This document shows, in pieces, positions 1-7,505 of a DNA stretch of 64,000 nucleotides. A model generated the notes under the pieces. It was given only the letters and a program-made list of their open reading frames with translations, was not told the DNA's origin and searched no databases. Every line of letters starts with the position of its first letter. Within the stretch, counting starts at the first letter, position 1. The stretch covers positions 124,001 to 188,000 of the forward strand of contig NZ_AULX01000006.1 of NCBI RefSeq assembly GCF_000422505.1, written 5' to 3'. The position numbers and the translations under genes are program-made. The DNA is from Paenibacillus pinihumi DSM 23905 = JCM 16419 (lineage in GTDB: Bacteria > Bacillota > Bacilli > Paenibacillales > Paenibacillaceae).

Positions 1-2353
1 AAAAGTGGCTTCCGTACGAAAGCTCCGGCATGAATCCAGCTTCACCGAACGCTACCTCACAAATGACGGACATATGGCACAGCTCCGAGAAATGCACGGG
101 CACGCCCAGCGAAGGCGTCGTTGTCCCCCAGCGGCCCGGTCCGACCAGCATCGCATTTTTCCCCTTCAGCTCCCGGTTAATCTTCCCGATCTGTCTGGCT
201 ACCGCATATTTGTCCTGCTCTGTCCGCTCCAGATACGGCTGCGGATGCACATACACAACATAGTCAATCGGCAGCCGCACATTCCCGCCCATAAATCCGC
301 CTTTGGCATGGAAAAAGCACTTCTCTCCATTCTCCAGAGCCGGCATTGCCACAGGCTGTCCGAGCCCTCTCGTCTGCAGGGGACGGCATTGGAGCAGATT
401 GATTTTGAACCGGTTATCCGGCGTAAAATTCGCAGTAAACTCGATGTCTACCGGATATTCATAGATCTTGGAGAGCAGTGCCAGCATATCCTTCATAACA
501 ACCGGAAAATCCGTGCCTGCGAGCAGCTTGTTAAAATCCAGAATGTAGGGTGTTGGCCTGTCCGTATAACCAAGCTCATGAAGACGGTCGGCGGTCCTGT
601 AATCAATCGAGGCAAATAATGTCCTGTCAGCGCGTAAAGAGCGGCCCAGCATCTGGTCCGCATTGCGGCTCGTCAATACATTCTCCTTCAGGCAGAGAAT
701 ATCTACGTTATGCTGGGAATATTTCCGCTGGTCCCCGGCATGCATCGGCGTCATCCGCAGCGGATTGTCGAGCCCGACTATTTTGACATAATCGCCTACT
801 GTCCGGTCTACAGCGCGCGTCCCGAGTCCAAATACGAGCCTCAGCATCCCCGCATCCATATCGACGTTCTGATCCCACACGTACAGATTAGAAGAGTTCC
901 CTACCCCGGCAATATGGGGAAAATAGGCGTCATGATGATGATCCCCGGACACCCGCTGCACGAGCAGTGCCATCTGCTCATCCTGCTCCACCAGTCCCCG
1001 GTTCAACCGGTAGCTGAGCGCGTCCTCACTCATCATACTGGCATAGACTAACCGCACGGCCTGCTCGAATGCTTCATAGCGTTCCTCCGGCGTCCCCTGA
1101 TTGACACAGAACACACTCTCATATTTCCCGGCAAAGGCATTGCCGAAATTATCCTCCAGCAAGGAACTGGAGCGGACAATAATCGGAGACTGTCCGAAAT
1201 ATTCGAGCATTTCTATAAACCGCCTGCGGATGCCTTCCGAGAACTTGCCGTGCATCAGCTTGTCCTGAAGCTCCGGGGCATACTTGAAATAACCTTCACT
1301 TGTCTTCTGCTTCGCGCGCAGCTTCCACCAGCCGTTCTGCACGATATACGTATAGAACACATCAGACCCGATATAGTACGAATCATGCGGCTCCAGATAT
1401 GGAATGAATCGTTCCGCGCCTTCATGCTCCAAAATTTTGCGGGCGAGCAGCATGCCTACGCTTTTGCCGCCAATGAAGCCTGTCCCTACCTCCCTTGAAG
1501 CCAGCATGATCAGATCCTCCAGCATGAAGAAGCGCTCGCACAGCTTGAGCATCCGCGACTCTGAACCAACAAGCAGGGACAGCAGCAGCTTCTTGTATGC
1601 CTCCTGCTCTGCTGATCCGGATGCTCCCATCGTAATGGTTTCTCTTGCACGGTTCACCACCGTATCCCAATAGTCAAGCCGTTCCTCGCCGCGGTGAATG
1701 GCAGAGAACAATTCGGCTGCCTGGGTGCTTGCTGTAATGCAAACGGCTTCCTGCCCGTCAATAAGATGCGGGAAAAACATCGTTGGAGAATACCGGTTCC
1801 ATACCTTGAGCGGATGAATGTAAAAATGCCCGTTCACCTGGTATAGGTCAAGCAGCAATTGTGTTGTCTCCCGGATGCTGGCAATTGTGCTGTATGTATG
1901 GGCATTGCGGATGATGGAAAAATAAGCAATCGTATCAAGCTCATAGAGAAACGGGCAGGACACGTTAAAGAAGTTGCTGATCATCGCATCGGAATACCAG
2001 TGCTCCAGCAGCTCCGTGAGACAGTCGAAAATGTAAAAGGTTTTGCGGCCCTCCTGCTCCATCAGGCTGTGGACAGCTGTTGCGAAGCTCTCAAATCCCT
2101 TGCGGGCATCCAGCGCATACACCTCGATATCCGGGTCTTCCTCCAGCACCGGCTCATGGCTGCCAAACCGGACATATACCAGCCTTCTTGATTCCCGCTT
2201 CGCCTGTTCGACGTACGGTCCGACCATTTTCTTATAATGTGCAACCGAATCGACCTGCCAGACCACATTATCCCCGAGCCTCAGCTTGTCGATGACCTGA
2301 TCAAACCCGGTTACTCCTGTACTCACCTTGCCATTCATCTCTGATTCACCCAT
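1..2353 (-). CDS. KaiC/RecA-like plus PEP-synthase/PPDK N-terminal domain protein (3' end outside window)
   Basis: I translated the minus strand by hand: an uninterrupted frame of about 784 residues runs off the window edge. The start is the ATG at 2353 (MGESEMNGKV), about 9 nt after GGGGG; a second in-frame ATG lies at 2338. The first ~230 residues resemble a RecA/KaiC-type domain (STGVTGFDQVIDKLRLGDNV, then KTFYIFDCLTELLEHW). From about residue 270 the sequence matches the ATP-grasp pyruvate/PEP-binding domain of PEP synthase and pyruvate phosphate dikinase: GTGFIGGKSVGMLLARKIL, SPIIVRSSSLLEDNFGNAFA, GKYESVFC and, near the visible end, GPGRWGTTTPSLGVPV. The phosphohistidine swivel domain and TIM barrel of a full PEP synthase are not visible and may lie beyond the edge. 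Substrate and role are unknown to me; a phosphotransfer or nucleotide-dependent function is an inference. Plus-strand reading frames across this stretch look like shadows. Confidence 0.8.
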   Translation of the reverse strand, partial: MGESEMNGKVSTGVTGFDQVIDKLRLGDNVVWQVDSVAHYKKMVGPYVEQAKRESRRLVYVRFGSHEPVLEEDPDIEVYALDARKGFESFATAVHSLMEQEGRKTFYIFDCLTELLEHWYSDAMISNFFNVSCPFLYELDTIAYFSIIRNAHTYSTIASIRETTQLLLDLYQVNGHFYIHPLKVWNRYSPTMFFPHLIDGQEAVCITASTQAAELFSAIHRGEERLDYWDTVVNRARETITMGASGSAEQEAYKKLLLSLLVGSESRMLKLCERFFMLEDLIMLASREVGTGFIGGKSVGMLLARKILEHEGAERFIPYLEPHDSYYIGSDVFYTYIVQNGWWKLRAKQKTSEGYFKYAPELQDKLMHGKFSEGIRRRFIEMLEYFGQSPIIVRSSSLLEDNFGNAFAGKYESVFCVNQGTPEERYEAFEQAVRLVYASMMSEDALSYRLNRGLVEQDEQMALLVQRVSGDHHHDAYFPHIAGVGNSSNLYVWDQNVDMDAGMLRLVFGLGTRAVDRTVGDYVKIVGLDNPLRMTPMHAGDQRKYSQHNVDILCLKENVLTSRNADQMLGRSLRADRTLFASIDYRTADRLHELGYTDRPTPYILDFNKLLAGTDFPVVMKDMLALLSKIYEYPVDIEFTANFTPDNRFKINLLQCRPLQTRGLGQPVAMPALENGEKCFFHAKGGFMGGNVRLPIDYVVYVHPQPYLERTEQDKYAVARQIGKINRELKGKNAMLVGPGRWGTTTPSLGVPVHFSELCHMSVICEVAFGEAGFMPELSYGSHF

Positions 2354-2701
2354 AGACGATAGCCCCCTTCACTCTGATTCGCAAATAGCTTGCCTCAGAC
2401 GTTCACACTACGAAACACATCTTCCAGTCATACAGCTCATAATTGCATATCGTTCAAAAAACTTTCGAATATTTCTTAACTTCTACATTACGGATCAAAT
2501 TTCCCGCTGCACCAGCAAAACTCCGCCTTTCTTCAGGATTCGCCGGGCATCACAAGTGCGGTTAGCACTATTGATTAGAAATTCCAGATATTATATAATC
2601 AAAGAACTTTGTTTTTCCACTGCTTCATCTGCATCCGATCACTGATGTTCAAGGTGTGCAGCTGATTTCTTCAGGAAAATTCTAGTTGTCGTCAATAGCA
2701 G
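2354..2701. other. Intergenic stretch, no gene seen
   Basis: AT-rich leader region upstream of the PEP-binding protein, which reads leftward, and of the small anchored protein, which reads rightward. Reading frames here are short, without a convincing ribosome binding site or family resemblance. It probably holds both divergent promoters, but I cannot place boxes with confidence. Confidence 0.4.
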
Positions 2702-2737
2702 GCTCCCCTATTCTCCATCCGGGGCGCTATTTTTTTG
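2702..2737 (+). terminator. Hairpin with T-run (possible terminator or leader element)
   Basis: GCTCCCC pairs with GGGGCGC (one mismatch) over a 12-nt loop and is followed by TATTTTTTT on the + strand. No + strand gene lies upstream, so it may end a short untranslated transcript or act as an attenuator for the gene starting at 2760. Confidence 0.35.
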
Positions 2738-2759
2738 TAACGGAAAGGGGACCACTATC

Positions 2760-3269
2760 TTGCGTCGATCCAAAAAACCTCTCTTTTTCACTGTATTGGC
2801 TGTTTTGGCTTTGGGCGTCTTCCTGTCTGTCTATCATTTCCCCAGAACCATTGATGTCACGTATTCAGCAATTCAATTTAGTGAAGGCGATCTGTCCTCC
2901 GCGCAGGAAACATCTGTTCAAGTGGAAGGCACCTTGTCCCGGCCTTTATTTGGTGAATCCTCATTTAGAGGCAAGCTGAGTGTGGATGGGGATGACTATA
3001 AATTTACGAAGACCTATGAGCTGATTGATGTCGTCTTTCACAAAGAAATCCGCAACGGTTTTGGCGGGCTCACCTATACCTCTGTCATTAATGGCAAGCC
3101 GGATCTGAAATTGCTGGGCGCACTCTGGATCAAGGGAGATTTTGACCAGATGAAGCTGCAGGTCAATGATCCGGGCTCGTCCGATCCTGACTTTATTACA
3201 GCTCCTGCTGCGAATCTGGAGGAAGCGAAAAAAATCAAAGCCGCCTTTGACAACGAAGGAAAAAAATAA
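2760..3269 (+). CDS. Small membrane-anchored hypothetical protein
   Basis: 169 residues from a TTG start preceded by AAAGGGG about 9 nt upstream. The N-terminus is basic (MRRSKKP) followed by one hydrophobic segment (about residues 8-25), with no lipobox cysteine. This suggests an N-terminally anchored protein with an extracytoplasmic domain of about 140 residues. That domain looks beta-rich (for example FRGKLSVDGDDYKFTKTYEL) and ends in a charged tail (EEAKKIKAAFDNEGKK). I do not recognise a family. It is a single gene between a divergent PEP-binding protein and a convergent pseudogene. Confidence 0.65.
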   Translation: MRRSKKPLFFTVLAVLALGVFLSVYHFPRTIDVTYSAIQFSEGDLSSAQETSVQVEGTLSRPLFGESSFRGKLSVDGDDYKFTKTYELIDVVFHKEIRNGFGGLTYTSVINGKPDLKLLGALWIKGDFDQMKLQVNDPGSSDPDFITAPAANLEEAKKIKAAFDNEGKK

Positions 3270-3278
3270 TCCCCCTTA

Positions 3279-3586
3279 TCAGGCTTGACGATTCTGCATT
3301 TGGTCATAGTCTTGTTTCGTCATGCCGTAGTACATCAGATCCTCAAAATTGCCTCTCATCCAGATATGCTGTTTGAATTCTCCTTCATAACTCATGCCCA
3401 GTTTTTTCATCACACCTGTAGAAGCCGGATTTTGGGGCAACGCGGCGGCCCATCGGGATAAGGATGTGGAATGGACATTGTTGTTCTTGCTACAGCAAAG
3501 CTCCCGGCAAGCTCTTGTACAGTTTCAGCATCCGTCATTTCAAAGGGCAAAAGAACAAGCCTTTCGGTTTCAAACCTAAGTTTCAT
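3279..3586 (-). pseudogene. GNAT (RimJ/RimL-type) acetyltransferase remnant with internal deletion
   Basis: The N-terminal part reads [20 protein letters not shown], a typical start of RimJ/RimL-like N-acetyltransferases, from ATG 3586 with GGGGGA 7 nt upstream. It continues to the IPHPYPDG motif. The typical C-terminal end [20 protein letters not shown] then MRGNFEDLMYYGMTKQDY follows directly but in another frame, ending at TGA 3281-3279. The span of 308 nt is not a multiple of three and the acetyl-CoA-binding core is absent. About 75 codons are missing relative to a usual length near 175-180 residues. I read this as an out-of-frame internal deletion; an assembly error is the alternative. 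Confidence 0.75.
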
Positions 3587-3687
3587 CAGACATTCCCCCA
3601 AAAGATTTTCATACGATTATATAACAATAACTGGATATTTCAAATTGTTTTTCAAGCATCTTCGTATAGGCATTTCCGGAAAAAAAT

Positions 3688-3723
3688 AATGGCATTCAAA
3701 CTGTCACCAGTTTGAATGCCATT
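3688..3723 (-). terminator. Rho-independent terminator of metNIQ
   Basis: A 16-bp perfect stem (AATGGCATTCAAACTG) with a 4-nt loop. On the minus strand it is followed by ATTTTTTTCC. It lies 45 bp past the metQ stop. Confidence 0.9.
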
Positions 3724-3768
3724 GCATCTAAAATATTTTTCATACTATAAAATATAAACTTGATTCAC

Positions 3769-4626
3769 TTAGTCAAATGCCGGTACTACAGCACCTTTGT
3801 AAGTGTCATTAATGAATTTCTCTACTTCCGGTGTATGCAAAGCTGCAATCAGCTTCTTCATCGCATCGGAATCTTTGTTGTCCGGACGGGCAACGAGAAT
3901 GTTCACATATGGAGAATCCTTGTCTTCAATCAGCAGTGCGTCTTGTGTCGGATTCAGGTCTGCTTCCAGTGCATAGTTCGTATTGATGGTTGCAATGTCT
4001 ACTTCATCCAGAACGCGCGGCAGAGTAGCAGCTTCCAGTTCTACAAATTGGAATTTGCGCGGATTTTCCTTGATGTCTCCAACTGTAACTTCTACGCCTT
4101 TGGTTTCATCCAGTTTAATCAGGCCATGCTGTGCAAGCAGAAGCAGTGCGCGTCCGCCATTGGACGGGTCGTTCGGGATCGCGATTTTTGCTCCATCCTT
4201 CAGCTCATCAATGGATTTCAGCTTGTGGGAGTATACGCCGAAAGGCTCGACATGGACACCCGCTACTTTTACAAGATCATAGTTTCTGTCTTTGTTGAAT
4301 TGATCGAGGTATGGTGTGTGCTGGAAGAAGTTCGCATCGAGCTGCTTCTCGAACACTTGTACATTCGGCTGAACATAGTCGTTGAACTCGGTAACTTCCA
4401 GGTTAACCCCTTGCTCTTTCAGAGCCGGGATAATGGATTTCAGAATATCACCGTGTGGTACAGGGCTAGCGCCAACCTTCAAGGTTACTTCCTCATTTTG
4501 TGCTGGCTGAGCACCCTGTGTGTTTTCGCCTTTATTGGCACCTGTATTTTGCGGCGCCGTGTCGCGCGCTCCGCATCCGGCCAGCACCAGCATTAATGCA
4601 ATCAAAACAACTAAAGATTTTTTCAT
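3769..4626 (-). CDS. metQ: D-methionine-binding lipoprotein MetQ
   Basis: Substrate-binding lipoprotein of the methionine ABC importer, 285 residues. It has a lipoprotein signal (MKKSLVVLIALMLVLAGCGA, lipid-anchored cysteine about residue 18) followed by a low-complexity linker. The mature domain has NlpA/MetQ features: VGASPVPHGDILKSI, FNDYVQPNVQVFEKQLDANF, QHTPYLDQFN, IAIPNDPSNGGRALLLL and TINTNYALEADLNP. Start ATG has AGGGGG 8 nt upstream. It is the last gene of metN-metI-metQ, 43 bp after metI, and is closed by a strong terminator. It delivers methionine (D or L, possibly the sulfoxide) to MetI at the membrane outer face. Confidence 0.93.
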   Translation of the reverse strand: MKKSLVVLIALMLVLAGCGARDTAPQNTGANKGENTQGAQPAQNEEVTLKVGASPVPHGDILKSIIPALKEQGVNLEVTEFNDYVQPNVQVFEKQLDANFFQHTPYLDQFNKDRNYDLVKVAGVHVEPFGVYSHKLKSIDELKDGAKIAIPNDPSNGGRALLLLAQHGLIKLDETKGVEVTVGDIKENPRKFQFVELEAATLPRVLDEVDIATINTNYALEADLNPTQDALLIEDKDSPYVNILVARPDNKDSDAMKKLIAALHTPEVEKFINDTYKGAVVPAFD

Positions 4627-4669
4627 TTCTGTTTCCCCCTAATCCTTTTATGTTTATCTATTGTCCACT

Positions 4670-5332
4670 TTACTTCCGGCTAAAACGACGCACCAGCGCG
4701 TCACCCGCCATTTGCAAAGCTTGAACCAAAATCACTAAAAATGCAACCGTGACGAGCATAACGTCAGGCCGGTATCTCTGATAACCGAATCGAATCGCCA
4801 GGTCTCCAAGACCTCCGCCCCCGATAATTCCTGACATTGCCGTATACGATACAAGAGTTACCGCAGTAATGGTCACAGCCGCAATCAATCCGGTTCTGGA
4901 TTCCCGAACCATCACTTGCCAGACGATCATGCCCTTGGAGAAGCCCATTGCTTGCGCTGCCTCAATAATACCGCGATCTACCTCTCGAAGCGCCGCCTCT
5001 ACAAGGCGAGCGAAGAATGGAGCAGCAGCTACTACAAGAGGCGGAATAGCCCCTTTGACCCCGATTGAGGTCCCGACCATCATTTTCGTCAGCGGCATGA
5101 TCGTAATCATCAAAATGACAAACGGCACAGACCGCAAGACATTGACTACCATGGAAATCAGACGGTACAGCCACTTATTTTGCAATAATTGCCCTGAGGA
5201 AGTCAAAAACAGGACAAGACCAATAATCAGTCCGATAATTAACGTAAAGAACAACGAAGCACCCAGCATCGTCAGCGTTTCCTTCGATGCTTTCCAAATA
5301 TCAGCCCAGTTTACATTTTCAAAGAAGCTCAT
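4670..5332 (-). CDS. metI: Methionine ABC transporter permease MetI
   Basis: 220-residue inner-membrane permease with about five hydrophobic segments. It carries the MetI-type EAA loop that docks to the ATPase (VDRGIIEAAQAMGFSKGMIV) and the family motif MSGIIGGGGLGDLAIRFGYQ. The length is normal. Its ATG overlaps the metN stop by 4 nt (ATGA), indicating translational coupling. It forms the transmembrane channel of MetNIQ. Confidence 0.93.
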   Translation of the reverse strand: MSFFENVNWADIWKASKETLTMLGASLFFTLIIGLIIGLVLFLTSSGQLLQNKWLYRLISMVVNVLRSVPFVILMITIMPLTKMMVGTSIGVKGAIPPLVVAAAPFFARLVEAALREVDRGIIEAAQAMGFSKGMIVWQVMVRESRTGLIAAVTITAVTLVSYTAMSGIIGGGGLGDLAIRFGYQRYRPDVMLVTVAFLVILVQALQMAGDALVRRFSRK

Positions 5333-6342
5333 TGAATGATCGTCACATCCAATCCCTGCTGCCGGAGCTCGGAAATGATATGGTCGGTATCCTTCCGTTC
5401 TCCCCTCAGCTCTACAATTAACTGCCCGTAAGGCGTATCCTTCATCCGTGAAACAGTCCCTTGCAAAATAACAAAGGTTGCCGCTGTGGAGCGTACGGTC
5501 TCAAATAGTACAGGCTCGTAAGCCGTATTTCCCATATAATTGATTCGTACTACCCGGCCTTCTGAACGGATTCCGAGCGCCTCGGTATCTATCATATCCG
5601 TCACCTGACTGACAAATCCCTTGGTGGTGGGGTGCTGCGGATTCAAGAATACGCTGAGCACGTCGCCCATCTCAATGACCCGCCCCTGATCCATAACAGC
5701 TACACGGTCGCAAATCGAACGGATAACATTCATCTCATGTGTAATCAGCAAAATCGTAATCCCAAGCTTGCTGTTAATGTCCTTGAGCAGCTCCAGAATG
5801 GACTCGGTCGTGTGCGGGTCAAGCGCAGAAGTCGCTTCATCACACAGCAGGACGTCAGGATGATTAGCCAGTGCCCGGGCAATGCCTACCCGCTGCTTCT
5901 GTCCGCCTGACAGTTGGGCCGGATATTTGTGCTGATGGTCGCGCAAGCCGACCAGTTCAAGCAGCTCGTCCACCCGTGCTTTGACTTCCTTCTTGGTCAG
6001 GCTGGATATCTTAAGCGGAAACGCCACATTGTCCCTGACAGTCGCAGTTGTCAACAGATTGAAGTGCTGAAAGATCATACCGATCTTCTGCCTGCGGCTT
6101 TGCAGCTCTTTTTCCCCCAGGCTTGTAAGCTCGGTGCCCCCGACTGTGACCCGGCCCTCCGAGGGCCGCTCCAGAAGATTCACACAACGGAGCAATGTGC
6201 TCTTCCCGGCGCCGGAATGGCCGATCACGCCAAAAATTTCTCCTTTATTTACGGTCACGTTAACATCAATCAAGGCCTGTACCTCAGAGGCACCGGCACG
6301 ATAGACCTTATTAACGCCTGCTAATTCAATCAGATCAAACAC
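5329..6342 (-). CDS. metN: Methionine ABC transporter ATP-binding protein MetN
   Basis: 337 residues. Walker A GHSGAGKSTLL, Q-loop region MIFQHFNLL, signature LSGGQKQRVGIARAL, Walker B VLLCDEATSALDP and the switch histidine in LITHEM are all present. The C-terminal ~90 residues form the NIL/ACT-like domain that in MetN binds methionine and trans-inhibits transport. First gene of metNIQ. The start is uncertain: GTG 6342 has no well-spaced ribosome binding site, while an in-frame CTG four codons on (reading MIELAGVNKVY, the usual MetN beginning) has GGGGA about 9 nt upstream. Confidence 0.92.
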   Translation of the reverse strand: MFDLIELAGVNKVYRAGASEVQALIDVNVTVNKGEIFGVIGHSGAGKSTLLRCVNLLERPSEGRVTVGGTELTSLGEKELQSRRQKIGMIFQHFNLLTTATVRDNVAFPLKISSLTKKEVKARVDELLELVGLRDHQHKYPAQLSGGQKQRVGIARALANHPDVLLCDEATSALDPHTTESILELLKDINSKLGITILLITHEMNVIRSICDRVAVMDQGRVIEMGDVLSVFLNPQHPTTKGFVSQVTDMIDTEALGIRSEGRVVRINYMGNTAYEPVLFETVRSTAATFVILQGTVSRMKDTPYGQLIVELRGERKDTDHIISELRQQGLDVTIIQ

Positions 6343-6368
6343 TCCCCATATCCAACCGAAAATCTCGG

Positions 6369-6412
6369 ATTTCCTATTGGACCAGTTTAATATAATTCAG
6401 CCTGATTTTCAA
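6369..6412 (-). promoter_or_regulatory. metNIQ promoter with CymR-like operator
   Basis: On the minus strand TTGAAA (6412-6407) and TAAACT (6389-6384) are 17 nt apart. Just downstream is TCCAATAGGAAAT (6381-6369), which fits the CCNNTNGGAA core I recall for the cysteine-metabolism repressor CymR of Bacillales. Its position over the likely start site suits repression. I found no SAM (S-box) riboswitch upstream, which would be the other common control of methionine uptake. No cymR gene is visible here. Confidence 0.35.
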
Positions 6413-6546
6413 TTCCCTAAATCAGGGAAGCCAACATTCCCTCCAACACAAACGGCTGGCGCCTGATGGCGACAGCATGGTTTGGCAGCAAAATCGTAGA
6501 CATCAACTGTGATGGGTTTAACTAAAACGTATAAATCACACTGCTC

Positions 6547-7287
6547 TTACGTAACAGCACCAATGTATCTTCTCAAACTCTCCACAACTGCGTCTCCAAT
6601 AAAGGCAATGAACGGATTCACATTCCCATGAAGACTTGCTTCCTCCAATGCTTCATAATACGTCAGTCTGTCTGTATCTGCAGCTTTTAAAATCGGAGGA
6701 GGGTAACCATGTTGCATCAGCACCAGGTTCATTAAAAGACGGGCTGTACGGCCGTTCCCATCTGCAAAAGGATGGATATATACGAATCTGAAAAGAAACT
6801 CTGCTGCCAGCTCCACAGGGTGAAGCTGATCTTTGTGCGCCTGATACCACGTCATCAATTGCTCCATTTTTTCAGAGACAATTGCGAAATTTGGAGGAAT
6901 ATGGCGGGAACCGGATATCATCACGTTAATCATCCGGTATCGCCCGGCATTTTCGTCATCAATATTTTTCAGAACCAGATGATGAACCGATTTGATCATA
7001 TATTCCGTAAGCTCTGTATTGCTACTTATCATATCTTCAATGAAGCTGATCGCCTCTGAATGGTTAATAACCTCAAAATGCTCCCTCAGCTTCTTGCCGC
7101 CGATTGTAAGACCTTCCTCCAGTACCAGTTTGGTCTCGAGCAAAGTCAGGGTATTGCCTTCTATCGCATTGGAGTTATAGGTCCACTCAACCCGGTAAAC
7201 CTGTTCCAAATTCCGTACGGCTGCCGGTGGCATAGGTGTGAGCGCATCCAGCTCTTTTTTTAATCGATCAATGGTAATAAAATCCAA
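6547..7287 (-). CDS. Fic family protein (AMP-transferase type), class II
   Basis: 246 residues from a TTG start with GGAGG 8 nt upstream. The catalytic Fic loop HPFADGNGRTARLL is complete (HPFx(D/E)GNGR), with the catalytic histidine near residue 171. Fic enzymes transfer AMP, and more rarely other groups, to target hydroxyls. The N-terminal SNAIEGNTLT is the inhibitory helix motif (S/T)xxxE(G/N) placed before the Fic core, so the protein is probably autoinhibited (class II). There is no C-terminal DNA-binding domain as in some longer Fic proteins. The gene stands alone between metNIQ and the mannosidase; no partner antitoxin is visible. The target is unknown. Confidence 0.85.
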   Translation of the reverse strand: MDFITIDRLKKELDALTPMPPAAVRNLEQVYRVEWTYNSNAIEGNTLTLLETKLVLEEGLTIGGKKLREHFEVINHSEAISFIEDMISSNTELTEYMIKSVHHLVLKNIDDENAGRYRMINVMISGSRHIPPNFAIVSEKMEQLMTWYQAHKDQLHPVELAAEFLFRFVYIHPFADGNGRTARLLMNLVLMQHGYPPPILKAADTDRLTYYEALEEASLHGNVNPFIAFIGDAVVESLRRYIGAVT

Positions 7288-7420
7288 AAGATCTTCCTCC
7301 TCACCCTATCCAACCGTCCTATCCCCCATTATACCACATCAGAAAAAGAGCCGTGTGGCAATCGGCTCGCTTCCTTTATAACGATCCGTATCCAGGATAT
7401 CTCGCAAATTTAAAATAAAA

Positions 7421-7470
7421 AAAGGACATCAAGCAAAGCGACCATACAGGGCTTTGCTTTCATGTCCTTT
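7421..7470 (-). terminator. Terminator after the GH38 gene
   Basis: AAAGGACAT-AAGCAAAGC pairs with GCTTTGCTT-ATGTCCTTT. On the minus strand it is followed by TTTTATTTTAAATTT, closing the mannosidase transcript. The + strand side is also T-rich. Confidence 0.85.
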
Positions 7471-7505
7471 TCTTTATTTCATTGGGCTTGCTGCCCGCCG
7501 GCTGC

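Noticed and set aside
5-2191. Several plus-strand reading frames in the first 2.2 kb
   Set aside because: They lie opposite a continuous minus-strand frame with clear PEP-binding-domain motifs; they have no ribosome binding sites or family resemblance.
6343-6546. SAM riboswitch upstream of metNIQ
   Set aside because: No S-box landmarks such as AGAGGTGGAGGGACTGGCCC or the paired helices are visible on the minus strand.
6547-7287. Fic toxin-antitoxin module
   Set aside because: The inhibitory motif is within the protein itself and no adjacent antitoxin gene is visible.
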